The translations under genes and the position numbers were made by a program. A stretch of DNA of 64,000 bases from Azospirillum sp. TSH64 (lineage in GTDB: Bacteria > Pseudomonadota > Alphaproteobacteria > Azospirillales > Azospirillaceae). The stretch covers positions 3,961,769 through 4,025,768 of the forward strand of contig NZ_LGQW01000015.1 in NCBI RefSeq assembly GCF_003116035.1, written 5' to 3'. Under the pieces are notes generated by a model, which saw only the letters and a program-made list of their open reading frames with translations, had not been told where the DNA came from and made no database searches. How positions within the stretch are numbered: position 1 is the stretch's first letter; each line of letters begins with the position of its first letter. Of the stretch, positions 38,355 through 47,417 are shown piece after piece.

Positions 38355-40240
38355 CGGCGGTGGTGGATCACAAGTCCACCGCCGGCCCGTCCGCTGCCGG
38401 TCCTTCCGACGGCGCCAGCCCGTGGCTGGCGCAGGTCGACCGGCTTCTGGGCTGGCTGTCCGAATTGCCGGTGGCGCTTCTGGTGGCGGCGGAGGTGGTG
38501 ATCCTCTTCACCGGCATCGTCGCCCGCTACGTACTCCACGCTCCGATCACCTGGTCGGACGAGCTGGCGTCGATCCTGTTCCTGTGGCTGGCGATGCTGG
38601 GGGCCGTCGTCGCCTTCCGCCGCGGCGAGCATATGCGGATGACCGCCTTCGTCAACTGGGCGTCGCCCCGCGCGCGGGCCTTCCTCGACGTCTTCGCGGT
38701 GGCGGCGGCGCTCTGCTTCCTGCTGCTGGTCATCCTGCCGGCCGGCGAATTCGCCTGGGAGGAGCTGGAGATCACCACCCCGGCCTTGCAGATCTCGAAC
38801 ATGTGGCGCGCGGCGGCCCTGCCGACCGGCCTCGCGCTGATGATCGCGACGGCCCTGGTCCGGCTGGCACGGGTGGGCGATGTCCGGCTGGTGGCGGGCG
38901 CCCTGGCGGCGGTGGCGGCCATCGCCGCACTGTTCACGGTCCTCCAGCCGGTGCTGGCCGATCTCGGCAAGATCAACCTGCTGGTCTTCTTCGTGGTCGT
39001 GGTGGCCGGGTCGGTGTTCGCCGGCGTGCCCATCGCCTTCGCCTTCGGGCTGTCGAGCTTCGGCTATCTCGCTTTGACCACGAAGGTGCCGCTGCTCGTC
39101 GTCATCGGCCGGATGGACGAGGGCATGTCGCACCTGATCCTGCTGTCGGTGCCGTTGTTCGTCTTCCTCGGATTGCTGATCGAGATGACCGGCATGGCCC
39201 GCGCCATGGTGGCGGTGCTGGCCAACCTGCTCGGCCATGTGCGCGGCGGCCTGTCCTATGTGCTGATCGGTGCGATGTATCTGGTCTCCGGCATTTCCGG
39301 ATCGAAGGCCGCCGATATGGCGGCGGTCGCCCCGGTGCTGTTCCCGGAGATGAAGAACCGCGGCGCCAAGCCGGGCGATCTGGTGGCGCTGCTGGCCGCG
39401 ACCGGCGCGCAGACCGAGACCATTCCGCCCAGCATCGTGCTAATCACCATCGGCTCGGTCACCGGGGTTTCCATCGCCGCTCTGTTCACCGGCGGCCTGC
39501 TGCCCGGCCTGCTGCTGGCGGTGATGCTGTGCCTGGTCGTGCGGCACCGCTACCGCAACGAAGACCTGTCGGGGGTGCGCCGGCCGACCGGCAGCGAGCT
39601 GGGCAAAAGCCTGGTGGTGGCGCTGCCGGCGCTCGCCCTGCCTTTCGTGATCCGCACCGCGGTGATCGAGGGCGTCGCCACCGCGACCGAGGTGTCGACC
39701 ATTGGCATCGTCTATGCCGTTGCCGTCGGGCTGCTGGTCTATCGCCGCTTCGACTGGCGGCGGGTGGTCCCGATGCTGGTCGAGACCGCCGCCCTGTCTG
39801 GAGCGATCCTGTTCATCATCGGCACCGCGACGGGGATGGCCTGGTGCCTGACGCGCTCCGGCTTCTCGACCGATCTGGCCCACTTCATGGCCAGCCTGCC
39901 GGGAGGCTCCTTCACCTTCCTGGCGGTGTCCATCGTCGCCTTCATCATCCTGGGCAGCGTTCTGGAAGGCATCCCGGCCATCGTGCTGTTCGGCCCGCTG
40001 CTGTTCCCCATCGCCCGCGAGATGGGCGTGCATGAGGTGCAGTATGCGATGGTGGTGATCCTCGCCATGGGTTTGGGCCTGTTCGCCCCGCCCTTCGGCG
40101 TCGGCTTCTACGTCGCGTCTGCCATCGGGCGGGTCAACCCGGACGAGGGCATGCGCCCGATCATGGGCTATCTGGCGGCGCTGCTGGCCGGACTGGCGCT
40201 GGTCGCGGCCATTCCCTGGATCTCGACCGGCTTCCTGTAA
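38351..40240 (+). CDS. Fused TRAP transporter permease (DctQ-DctM)
   Basis: A 629-residue inner-membrane protein in which the small DctQ subunit (about residues 30-180, with WSDELASILFLWLAMLGAVVAFRRGEHM) is joined to the large DctM subunit (about 205-629, with the LLSVPLFVFLGLLIEMTGM and GSKAADMAAVAPVL motifs). It forms a Na+-driven importer with the DctP protein. A 13-bp-stem terminator follows 32 bp after the stop and ends the operon. Confidence 0.93.
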   Translation: MTAVVDHKSTAGPSAAGPSDGASPWLAQVDRLLGWLSELPVALLVAAEVVILFTGIVARYVLHAPITWSDELASILFLWLAMLGAVVAFRRGEHMRMTAFVNWASPRARAFLDVFAVAAALCFLLLVILPAGEFAWEELEITTPALQISNMWRAAALPTGLALMIATALVRLARVGDVRLVAGALAAVAAIAALFTVLQPVLADLGKINLLVFFVVVVAGSVFAGVPIAFAFGLSSFGYLALTTKVPLLVVIGRMDEGMSHLILLSVPLFVFLGLLIEMTGMARAMVAVLANLLGHVRGGLSYVLIGAMYLVSGISGSKAADMAAVAPVLFPEMKNRGAKPGDLVALLAATGAQTETIPPSIVLITIGSVTGVSIAALFTGGLLPGLLLAVMLCLVVRHRYRNEDLSGVRRPTGSELGKSLVVALPALALPFVIRTAVIEGVATATEVSTIGIVYAVAVGLLVYRRFDWRRVVPMLVETAALSGAILFIIGTATGMAWCLTRSGFSTDLAHFMASLPGGSFTFLAVSIVAFIILGSVLEGIPAIVLFGPLLFPIAREMGVHEVQYAMVVILAMGLGLFAPPFGVGFYVASAIGRVNPDEGMRPIMGYLAALLAGLALVAAIPWISTGFL

Positions 40241-40271
40241 CCCGTATCGTCGGTCTTTTGGCAGGTTGCTC

Positions 40272-40310
40272 AAGCCGGCTCCGGTTCACTCCGGGGCCGG
40301 CTTTGTTTTT
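40272..40310 (+). terminator. Terminator of the dehydrogenase/TRAP operon
   Basis: AAGCCGGCTCCGG (40272-40284) pairs with CCGGGGCCGGCTT (40291-40303) over a TTCACT loop with one wobble pair, followed by TGTTTTTG. Confidence 0.88.
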
Positions 40311-40329
40311 GGGAGGCCGGTCAGCGCTG

Positions 40330-40587
40330 CGAGACCTATCCGGCCGCCGCAGCGTGCAGGCGGACGTCGGCGAGCAGGACATCAAGCTGTTCGTGAAGCC
40401 CCGGCTGGGCGCCACGGTGGACATCCCAGCGTTGTCCGACTGGCTCGGCCGTCAGCTGGCGCCCTACCAGAACCCGCGCTACATCGCGCTGGTGGAAGGG
40501 TTCGAGCGCACACCCAGCCAGCGCATCATGAAGCACCGCCTGTCGCCCGCGGTGAATGACAGCTGGGACCGTCAGGCGGCGCGGTAA
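40330..40587 (+). pseudogene. C-terminal remnant of an AMP-forming acyl-CoA ligase
   Basis: About 75 residues match only the mobile C-terminal domain of the ANL superfamily: DVGEQDIKLFVKPRLGAT, LSDWLGRQLAPYQNPRYIALV, FERTPSQRIMKHRLS. This corresponds to the end of ATP-dependent acyl-CoA (crotonobetaine/carnitine-like) ligases. The roughly 400-residue N-terminal domain is absent and the sequence starts directly after a terminator. No start codon or ribosome site makes sense. Best read as a deletion scar. Confidence 0.78.
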
Positions 40588-40626
40588 GGCTGCCCGGCAT
40601 CGTCTTCGCCTCCGTCGTCGAAAACG

Positions 40627-40661
40627 GACAAAGCCGGCTGTGAGGCACAGCCGGCTTTGTC
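40627..40661. terminator. Perfect 16-bp hairpin (bidirectional terminator)
   Basis: GACAAAGCCGGCTGTG (40627-40642), loop AGG, and its exact complement at 40646-40661. It stands between the ligase remnant and the convergent lactonase gene. It shares the AAAGCCGGC/GCCGGCTTTG core with the terminator at 40272. Confidence 0.7.
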
Positions 40662-40689
40662 GTGTAGCAGGGAGGCAGAAGCCCCGCCC

Positions 40690-41604
40690 TCAGCGGGTCA
40701 TGCGCGGCTCCGGCAGGCCCTGGACGCCGGCGTCGAACATCAGGACCCGGCCGCCATGGGGGTCCTCGGCCAGATCGGCCGGGCCGCGGCTGAGCGAGGT
40801 GACCAGCATCGTCCGCAAGCCCTCCCCGCCGAAGGCGCACATGGTCGGCTTGCGCATCGGCACCTCGATGCGGCGGTCGAGGTCGCCGCGCGGGGTGAAG
40901 CGCTTGATGCAGCCTTCGTCCAGGCAGCAGATCCAATAGCAGCCGTCGGCGTCGACCGCCGCACCGTCCGGCCGCCCGACCATCGCCCGCATGTCGATGA
41001 AGGGGCGCCGGTTGCCGGCGGTGCCGGCCTCCGGATCGTAGTCCCAGGCCCAGACCATCCGCACGTCGCGGTGGGTGTCCGATGCGTAGAGTGTCCGGCC
41101 GTCCGGGCTGAAGGCGGAGCCGTTGGGGATGACGAAGCCGGTCAGCCCGGTTTCCACCAGCCCCTCGGCGCGGGTGTAGCGGTACCACGCGCCGGACGGG
41201 TCGCCCTTGGCGATGTCCATCACCATGGCGGACACCCACAGCCGCCCCTGCCGGTCGCAGCGCCCGTCGTTGAAGCGCATGCCCTCCGTCGGGAAGGGGC
41301 TATCGGCGAGGCGGCTGAGCACCGCTTCGCCCCCCGCCTCGGGCAGGTCGGCATCGAAGAGGCCGGTCTGGCAGGCGACGACGGCACCACCGTCCGGCCG
41401 CAGCGCGAGGCTGCCAACCGGCTCCGGCAGCGTCCAGTCGCGCCGCACGCCGCTGGACAGATCCAGCCGGTGGATGCGGCGGCCGGGGATGTCGATCCAG
41501 GTCCAGCTGCGGCGGTCGGCGTCCCAGACGGGATTCTCGCCGGTGCCATTGCGCAGGTCCGGTTCGATGACGGCATCGAGACCGATGGTGGTGACGGCGG
41601 TCAT
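40690..41604 (-). CDS. SMP-30/gluconolactonase family sugar lactonase
   Basis: A 304-residue six-bladed beta-propeller. The divalent metal ligands of the family are visible: E near the N-terminus in GTGENPVWDADRRSWTWIDI, N in GFVIPNGSAFSPDGRTLYASDTH, and D in GRPDGAAVDADG. FNDGRCDRQGRLWVSAM is the substrate-side loop. It would hydrolyse galactono- or related lactones produced by the SDR at 47495. It overlaps the TctA stop by 4 bp and is the last gene of the galactonate operon. Confidence 0.9.
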   Translation of the reverse strand: MTAVTTIGLDAVIEPDLRNGTGENPVWDADRRSWTWIDIPGRRIHRLDLSSGVRRDWTLPEPVGSLALRPDGGAVVACQTGLFDADLPEAGGEAVLSRLADSPFPTEGMRFNDGRCDRQGRLWVSAMVMDIAKGDPSGAWYRYTRAEGLVETGLTGFVIPNGSAFSPDGRTLYASDTHRDVRMVWAWDYDPEAGTAGNRRPFIDMRAMVGRPDGAAVDADGCYWICCLDEGCIKRFTPRGDLDRRIEVPMRKPTMCAFGGEGLRTMLVTSLSRGPADLAEDPHGGRVLMFDAGVQGLPEPRMTR

Positions 41605-43118
41605 TTGGTTGCTTTCACCGGTCCGCCCGAAACGCCCGCCCGTTCGGCCCGCCAGCGCTTCACCAGCGGCAGCAGCATCGTCAGGATGGCGACGGTCAGC
41701 AGCACCGCGGTGATCGGCCGGCTGTAGAGGAAGTCGTAGCTGCCGCCCGAGAGCGACAGCGCGCGGCGGAAGTTGGCCTCGGCCATCGGTCCCATGATCA
41801 GCGCCAGCACCACCGGCGAGGCCGGGAAGTCCCACTTCTGCATGAAGTAGCCGGCGACGCCGGCGGCCAGCATGATGCCGATGTCGAACAGGCTGTTGTT
41901 GATGGCATAGGTGCCGACGACGCAGAGCGCCAGGATGACCGGCGTCAGCACCGACTTCGGCATCTGCAGGATGCGGCCCATGAAGCGCAGCGAACCAAGC
42001 CCCAGCACCAGCATGCCGACATAGCAAAAGATCATGCCGGCGAAGAGGGTGAAGACCAGATCGCCGTGTTCCTTGAACAGCAGCGGACCCGGTTGCAGGC
42101 CCTGGAGCGTCAGGGCGCCCAGCATCACGGCGGTCACCGCGTCGCCGGGGATGCCCAGCGTCAGCATGGTCAGCAGCGCGCCGCCGGTGCAGCCGTTGGC
42201 GCCGGCCTCGCAGGCGGCCACGCCGCCCAGCTCGCCCTTGCCGTAATTCTCCGGCGTCTTGCTGAAGCGCCGCGCCTCGTTGTAGGCGACATAGGCGGCG
42301 ATGTCGGAGCCGGCACCGGGAATGATGCCGATGACGATGCCGAGGATCGAGGAGCGCGACACGACGCCGAGCAGCGACTTGTAGGTCGCCCAGGGCGGGA
42401 TGATGCGGCCAAGTGCTGCCGCCATGCCGAGGCGTACCTTCGGGTCCTCCATCGACTTGAAGGCTTCGGCGGCGGCGAACAGCCCGATCATCACCGGGAT
42501 GAAGGGGACGTTGAACAGCTCGGTGTAGCCGCCGGTGAAGCGCGGGAAGCCGCCCATCGGGTCCATCCCGACGGTGGCGATCAGCAGGCCGAGGAAGCCG
42601 GCGATCAGCCCCTTCACCACCGACTTGCCGGAGATGCTGGCGATGATGCTCAGCCCGAAGACGGCGAGCGCGAAGCTTTCGGACGCGCTGAACTCCAGGG
42701 CGAAGCCGGCGAGAACCGGCGCCAGGAAGATCAGCACGAGGATGCTGGCCATGCCGCCGAGGAAGGACGACAGGGTGGCGGTGCCGAGTGCCACACCGGC
42801 CATGCCCTTCTTGGTCAGTTCGAAGCCGTCCATCGCGGTTGCGGCGGCGGCAGGCGTGCCGGGGATCTTCAGCAGGATGGCGGTCACCGAGCCGCCATAG
42901 ACGCCGCCGAAGAAGACGCCGGAGATCATCAGCAGGCCGGACACCGGGTCCATGCCGAAGGTGAAGGGCAGCAGGATGGCGACGCCCATCGTCGCGGTCA
43001 GGCCGGGAAGGGCGCCGATGACGATGCCGAGTGCAACACCCACCAGGGACAGCAGCAGCGCCATCGGGTTGGCGGCCAGCGTCGCGACGCCGTTCATCAG
43101 CATGCCGAACTCATGCAT
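41601..43118 (-). CDS. tctA: Tripartite tricarboxylate transporter large permease
   Basis: A 505-residue TctA protein with about 12 transmembrane helices. The two family signatures are seen: GALPGLTATMGVAILLPFTFGMDP near the N-terminus and IPGAGSDIAAYVAYNEARR centrally (the inverted-repeat GxPG loops). TTT systems import citrate and other carboxylates; here a hexonate is likely. It lies 39 bp after TctB. Confidence 0.93.
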   Translation of the reverse strand: MHEFGMLMNGVATLAANPMALLLSLVGVALGIVIGALPGLTATMGVAILLPFTFGMDPVSGLLMISGVFFGGVYGGSVTAILLKIPGTPAAAATAMDGFELTKKGMAGVALGTATLSSFLGGMASILVLIFLAPVLAGFALEFSASESFALAVFGLSIIASISGKSVVKGLIAGFLGLLIATVGMDPMGGFPRFTGGYTELFNVPFIPVMIGLFAAAEAFKSMEDPKVRLGMAAALGRIIPPWATYKSLLGVVSRSSILGIVIGIIPGAGSDIAAYVAYNEARRFSKTPENYGKGELGGVAACEAGANGCTGGALLTMLTLGIPGDAVTAVMLGALTLQGLQPGPLLFKEHGDLVFTLFAGMIFCYVGMLVLGLGSLRFMGRILQMPKSVLTPVILALCVVGTYAINNSLFDIGIMLAAGVAGYFMQKWDFPASPVVLALIMGPMAEANFRRALSLSGGSYDFLYSRPITAVLLTVAILTMLLPLVKRWRAERAGVSGGPVKATK

Positions 43119-43157
43119 GGCGGCGCTCCTTGGCGGGAGTGAGGCGGGACGACGGGG

Positions 43158-43664
43158 TCATTCGAACAGGCTCCCGACCGGCAGTGGCACCTGGAGGGCG
43201 CTCTGGAAGGTGAAATAGATGACGGCGGTCACGACAACGGCGATCACCGGATTCCACAGCGGGCTGCGCTGCCCCATCAGCCACATCAGGGCTGCCATGT
43301 AGACCACCGTGGCGACGGCGTAGCCGACATACTCCATGGCGTAGAGGCAGGCGGCGGTGGCGAGGATGCCCAGCGCCACCCCGGCATAGCCGGCGACACC
43401 GACCGGCGGGGTATCGTCGGCGATGGTCGGCATGCGCAGCGTGTTGGCGATCAGGATCAGGCACAGCACGATCAGCACGGAGGCGTGGATGATCGGGAAG
43501 CGGGCCGGGCCGACGTCGGCGGCCAGCATGGTCTTGGGGAAATCGCCGGTCGATGCGATGGCGGCGGCGGCCACCGCGATCAGCACGACCGCGATGACGA
43601 GATTGGCGATCTTGGTGGAGAGGGGCGCGCCGGCCCCGCCGCCCTGGACAGGTGCGTTGCTCAT
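43158..43664 (-). CDS. tctB: Tripartite tricarboxylate transporter small permease
   Basis: A 168-residue TctB-type protein with four hydrophobic segments and the weakly conserved DVGPARFP motif. It pairs with TctA and TctC. It is 62 bp after TctC. Confidence 0.85.
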   Translation of the reverse strand: MSNAPVQGGGAGAPLSTKIANLVIAVVLIAVAAAAIASTGDFPKTMLAADVGPARFPIIHASVLIVLCLILIANTLRMPTIADDTPPVGVAGYAGVALGILATAACLYAMEYVGYAVATVVYMAALMWLMGQRSPLWNPVIAVVVTAVIYFTFQSALQVPLPVGSLFE

Positions 43665-43726
43665 CAGTCGGACTCCTCGGAAACGGAACGCCGGCCCGGC
43701 GGCTGCCGGACCGGCGCGTTTCCGTG

Positions 43727-44692
43727 TTACTTGGCCATGCCGAGCTTGGTCATCAGATCCTTGAAGAAGGCGTTGTCCTTCTGCATGGCGGCGCCGAACT
43801 CCGGACCGTCGGCATAGGCCCAGGTCAGGTTCATCTTGGCGAGCTGCTCACGGAAGGCCGGCTCCTCGGCCGCCGCCTTGCTGGCCTTGCGCAGGGTCTC
43901 GACGACCGGCGCCGGGGTCTTCTTCGGAACGACGATGCCGCGCCATGTGGCGACCGACAGGTCGATGCCCTTCTCCTTCAGCGTGGGCACGTCCGGGAAC
44001 GCCTTGGAGCGCTCGTCGGCCATCACCGCCAGCATGCGGAGCTGGCCGCCGGCAACCTGGCTCGACACCTCGGCCGGGCTGACCGACACCGCCTCGATGT
44101 GGCCGCCCAGCAGGGAGGTCACGGCCGGGTTGGCGCCGTCGAACGGGATGTGGTTGAAGGTCAGGCCGGTCTTGTTCTGCAGCGCCTCGGCGGCGAGGTG
44201 CCAGATGGCGCCGGTGCCGGAGTTGCCGATGCGGACCTTGCCGGGGTTGGCCTTGGCGTCGGCCAGGAACTCCTCGATGGTCTTCCAGGGCGCATCGGCC
44301 TTGACGGTGATGGCGCTCGGCTCGGCGTTCAGGCGGGCGATCGGGGTGAAGTCGTCGACCGAGAAGCGGGCCACGCCCATGTGCGGCAGCAGGGTGATCT
44401 CCACCGTGCCCATGCCGACCTTGTAGCCGTCGGCGCGGGCGGCCATGATCTCGGTCAGGCCGACGGCGCCGCCGCCGCCGGTCTTGTTGACGACGCCCAT
44501 CGCCTGCGGCAGGTGCTTCTTGGTGGCGTCGGCATAGGCGCGGGCGACCAGATCGGTGCCGCCGCCTGCGGCATAGGGAACGATCAGCTCGATCGGCTTG
44601 GTCGGGTAGTCGGCGGCCTGCGCGCCGGCAATCAGGCTGGCCGTGGCCAGGACGCCGACGACGGCGCCGGTCAGGAGGCGATAGCCCTTCAT
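43727..44692 (-). CDS. tctC: Tripartite tricarboxylate transporter substrate-binding protein (Bug family)
   Basis: A 321-residue periplasmic protein with signal peptide (1 to about 26, IAGAQA) and mature start ADYPTKPIELIVPYAAGGGTDLVAR, the classic Bug-family carboxylate-binding segment. VVNKTGGGGAVGLTEI and GNSGTGAIWHLAAEALQ follow. It captures the substrate for TctAB. It is the gene after dgoA (74-bp gap). Confidence 0.92.
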   Translation of the reverse strand: MKGYRLLTGAVVGVLATASLIAGAQAADYPTKPIELIVPYAAGGGTDLVARAYADATKKHLPQAMGVVNKTGGGGAVGLTEIMAARADGYKVGMGTVEITLLPHMGVARFSVDDFTPIARLNAEPSAITVKADAPWKTIEEFLADAKANPGKVRIGNSGTGAIWHLAAEALQNKTGLTFNHIPFDGANPAVTSLLGGHIEAVSVSPAEVSSQVAGGQLRMLAVMADERSKAFPDVPTLKEKGIDLSVATWRGIVVPKKTPAPVVETLRKASKAAAEEPAFREQLAKMNLTWAYADGPEFGAAMQKDNAFFKDLMTKLGMAK

Positions 44693-44766
44693 AAACGTTC
44701 TCCCTCGAATTTTGCTTGATGGGGTGCGGATAAGGAAAAGCGGACGGCTTCGCCGCCCGCGTGAAG

Positions 44767-45417
44767 TCAGCGCGGGTTGAGCGCGGTCCAGGACGCGACG
44801 AAGGCGTCGGCCCGCTCGGCGATCTCAGCTGCGGTCATGCCCGGCTTGTAGAGCGCCGATCCCAGCCCGAAGCCGGCGACGCCGACCTCCAGGAAGGGGG
44901 CCATGGTGTCGGGGGCGATACCGCCCACCGGCAGCAGCCGGGTGCCGGCCGGCAGCACGGTGCGGATCGCCTTGACGATGGTCGGGTTGATCTGCTCGGC
45001 CGGAAACAGCTTCAGCGCGTCGGCGCCGGCCGCCAGAGCCGCGAAGGCCTCGGTCGCCGTGGCGACGCCGGGGACGCAGGCCAGTCCGGCCGCCTTGGCG
45101 GCGCGGATCACCGCGGTGTCGGCATGCGGCATCACCACCAGATCGGCGCCGATCTCCTTGAGGCGGGCGACCTGCGCCACCTCCAGCACGGTGCCGGCGC
45201 CGACCAGCGCGTCCTGCGGCAGGATGCGGCGGATGGCGGCGATGCTGTCGAACGGATCCGGCGAGTTGAGCGGCACCTCGATCAGGCGGAAGCCGCGCTC
45301 GTAGAGGGCGCGGGCGGCGTCCTCGCATTCGGCGGGCTTCAGGCCGCGCAGGATGGCGACCAGCGGCAGGGCGGCGAAGGCGGCGTCGAGCCTAGCCTTC
45401 AATGTGTCTTCAGACAT
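44767..45417 (-). CDS. dgoA: 2-dehydro-3-deoxy-6-phosphogalactonate aldolase
   Basis: A 216-residue class I aldolase of the KDPG/KDPGal family, cleaving KDPGal to pyruvate and glyceraldehyde 3-phosphate. E47 (LIEVPLNSPDPF; the LNSP sequence is typical of DgoA rather than Eda) and the Schiff-base lysine K136 (ALKLFPAEQINP) are present. Its start overlaps the dgoK stop by 8 bp, so the two are coupled. Confidence 0.93.
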   Translation of the reverse strand: MSEDTLKARLDAAFAALPLVAILRGLKPAECEDAARALYERGFRLIEVPLNSPDPFDSIAAIRRILPQDALVGAGTVLEVAQVARLKEIGADLVVMPHADTAVIRAAKAAGLACVPGVATATEAFAALAAGADALKLFPAEQINPTIVKAIRTVLPAGTRLLPVGGIAPDTMAPFLEVGVAGFGLGSALYKPGMTAAEIAERADAFVASWTALNPR

Positions 45418-46417
45418 GTGTGTCCTTTCCGGCCGGCGGCGCGATCAGGCCGGCGGCGATGGCGAACTGGAACAGCCCCTTGGGCGCGGTGTTTTCGAGC
45501 CGGGCGGTGGGCTCGATGCCCAGCAGGGCCAGCCCCTGGACGTAGCGGCGGCACAGCGAGCCGTCACCGATCAGCAGAAGCGGCCGGCCACTGCCCAGCG
45601 CCGCCCCCATCCGGGCGAGGCCGGAGACCATCTCGTGCCCGATCAGCAGGCCGGACAGGAAATCCTTCAGCAGTTCCGGCGCCATGCGGCGGGTGATGCC
45701 GAGCGTGCGGGCGGCGAAGATCTGGTGCGACAGGTCGCCTGGGCCGCTGGCCTGCGCCGCCCGCACGCCGTCGGCGAAGGCCGCGTCGCGGGCGTCAGCA
45801 TCGGCCTCCACATCCGCCGGCATCAGGCGGCCGAGGATCGAGTGCTTGGTCAGCACGGCGAACAGCTCGCCGGTCATGTAGGTGGCGAAACGGGTCATCC
45901 GCCCGTCCTCGATCTGCACCCATTTGGAATGGGTGCCGGGCAGCACCATGCAGGCCTCGCGCGCCCAGTCCGGACGGTCGGCCAGCACGCCGGCGATCTG
46001 GATTTCCTCGCCGCGCAGGATGTCGGGCGGTGCGTCGGGCGGGGCGTAGGTGACGCCGGGGGCGATGAGGATGCGGACGCCGGCGGCACTGTCCACCGCG
46101 ATGGCGTGGCCGGCCAGCGTGCCGGTGTCGGCCGGGCAGGCGACATAGGGCGCCTCGGCCCAGCCCTGGGCGCTGCCGACCATGCCGCCGGCCACCACCG
46201 GGACGCCCGGAGTGCCGGCCAGCCAGTCGCCGCACAGCTCGGCGAAGGCCTGCTCGAAGCCGGGCAGGCCGGGCTGCGGCAGATTCTGGATGCCGTGCGC
46301 GTTGGCGCGCTGCTCCAGCACCATGCCGGCGCCGTCCATGAGGAATCCGCGCAGACTGGAGGTGCCCCAGTCCAGCGCGATCAGGGCCGCCCCGTCGCGC
46401 TTCCGTCCTGTTTCCAT
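45410..46417 (-). CDS. dgoK: 2-dehydro-3-deoxygalactonokinase
   Basis: A 335-residue DgoK-family kinase phosphorylating 2-keto-3-deoxygalactonate with ATP. The N-terminal phosphate motif LIALDWGTSSLRGFLMD, the MVGSAQGWAEAPYV segment and the LPGTHSKWVQIEDGRM block are diagnostic. Its start lies inside the end of the IclR gene (37-bp overlap), so it is read from the same message. Confidence 0.94.
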   Translation of the reverse strand: METGRKRDGAALIALDWGTSSLRGFLMDGAGMVLEQRANAHGIQNLPQPGLPGFEQAFAELCGDWLAGTPGVPVVAGGMVGSAQGWAEAPYVACPADTGTLAGHAIAVDSAAGVRILIAPGVTYAPPDAPPDILRGEEIQIAGVLADRPDWAREACMVLPGTHSKWVQIEDGRMTRFATYMTGELFAVLTKHSILGRLMPADVEADADARDAAFADGVRAAQASGPGDLSHQIFAARTLGITRRMAPELLKDFLSGLLIGHEMVSGLARMGAALGSGRPLLLIGDGSLCRRYVQGLALLGIEPTARLENTAPKGLFQFAIAAGLIAPPAGKDTHV

Positions 46418-47235
46418 CCCAATTCCTTCGATATCGCATCGGCGGCCGCGCGGACCACCGGTCCGAGTTCAGCCATCCGTTCGTCCGGCATGTAGGGCAC
46501 CGCGCTCGCCACGCTGATGGCGGCGACCACCTGGTTGCTGATGTCGCGCACCGGCGCGCCGACGCAGCGGACGCCGATCTCGTTCTCTTCGAGGTCGAGC
46601 ACCCAGTCCCGCCGCAGGAAGCCTGCCATCAGCTTTTCGTATTTCGGCCAGGGCAGCGGCCCGGGCCGTCCGCCCACCGTGTCCGGCGCCGTCGCCACCG
46701 CGTCGTGCAGCGCACGCCAGCGCGACGGCGGCATCCCCAGCATCAGCGCCTTGCCGATGCCGGTCGAGGCCAGCGGCATGCGCAGGCCGACGCGCGAGCG
46801 CATCTCCAGCCCGCGCGTGCTCGGAATCTTGTCGAGATAGAAGACCTCGTCGCCGTCGACCACGCCGAGATGGACGGTGTCGCCGGTGCGCTGGGCCAGC
46901 GCCTCGATGTGGGGCCGGGCGAGCGCCACCAAGGGCCGCTGCTCCAGCGCCCTCATGCCGAGTTCGATCAGCTTCGGTCCCAGCAGATAGCCCTTGTAGG
47001 GGACATGGTGCAGGTACCCCTCCGCCACCAGGCTGTTCAGCATGCGGTGAACGGTGCTGCGCGGCGTGTTCAGCCGGGCCGCGATGCCCTTCACCTCGGT
47101 CGTGCCGGTCGCCACGCACTCGATGGCCGCCAGCCCGCGGAGCAGGGTCTGCGTTCCGGCGGCCTGCCGCCTTTCGGGCGTGGCCGGGTCGATCGCGTCA
47201 ACGGGCTGGGTCATGGGGTCGGTTCTGGTGGGCAT
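46381..47235 (-). CDS. IclR-family transcriptional regulator
   Basis: A 284-residue regulator. Winged helix at about residues 28-90 (LRGLAAIECVATGTTEVKGIAARLNTPRSTVHRMLNSLVAEGYL) and the IclR effector domain from about 105 (LGMRALEQRPLVALARPHIEALAQRTGDTVHLGV). It heads the galactonate operon and is divergent from the SDR. Both promoters lie in 47236-47494, where a perfect inverted repeat is seen. The likely ligand is galactonate or 2-keto-3-deoxygalactonate. Confidence 0.9.
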   Translation of the reverse strand: MPTRTDPMTQPVDAIDPATPERRQAAGTQTLLRGLAAIECVATGTTEVKGIAARLNTPRSTVHRMLNSLVAEGYLHHVPYKGYLLGPKLIELGMRALEQRPLVALARPHIEALAQRTGDTVHLGVVDGDEVFYLDKIPSTRGLEMRSRVGLRMPLASTGIGKALMLGMPPSRWRALHDAVATAPDTVGGRPGPLPWPKYEKLMAGFLRRDWVLDLEENEIGVRCVGAPVRDISNQVVAAISVASAVPYMPDERMAELGPVVRAAADAISKELGWKQDGSATGRP

Positions 47236-47393
47236 TCGTGTCGCCTCGGTGACGGGACCTTAGTGGCCACGTTGTATGTTGTCAAATCTAACGGCAATGA
47301 TGCCATATAGTGAGACATCTATAAAGAAGGCAATATGACGCGCCGGTACGGCCAATCTTGACCCAGCCATGGTCAGCTCCTAACATCCTGATG

Positions 47394-47417
47394 ATATTGA
47401 GAGTTGTATCTCAATAT
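47394..47417. promoter_or_regulatory. Inverted repeat in the IclR/SDR divergent control region
   Basis: ATATTGAGA (47394-47402), spacer GTTGTA, TCTCAATAT (47409-47417): a perfect 9-bp palindrome about 78 bp before the SDR start. TTGAGACA follows it directly and TGAGACA recurs near 47311-47317 inside TATAG-N8-CTATA, on the IclR side. Likely IclR operator(s). Confidence 0.6.

Larger units (their letters stand above)
40241..40689. other. 449-bp region between TRAP operon and lactonase gene
   Basis: Contains the operon terminator (40272-40310), an acyl-CoA ligase remnant (about 40330-40587) and a second, perfect hairpin (40627-40661). Nothing else was recognised. Confidence 0.6.
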
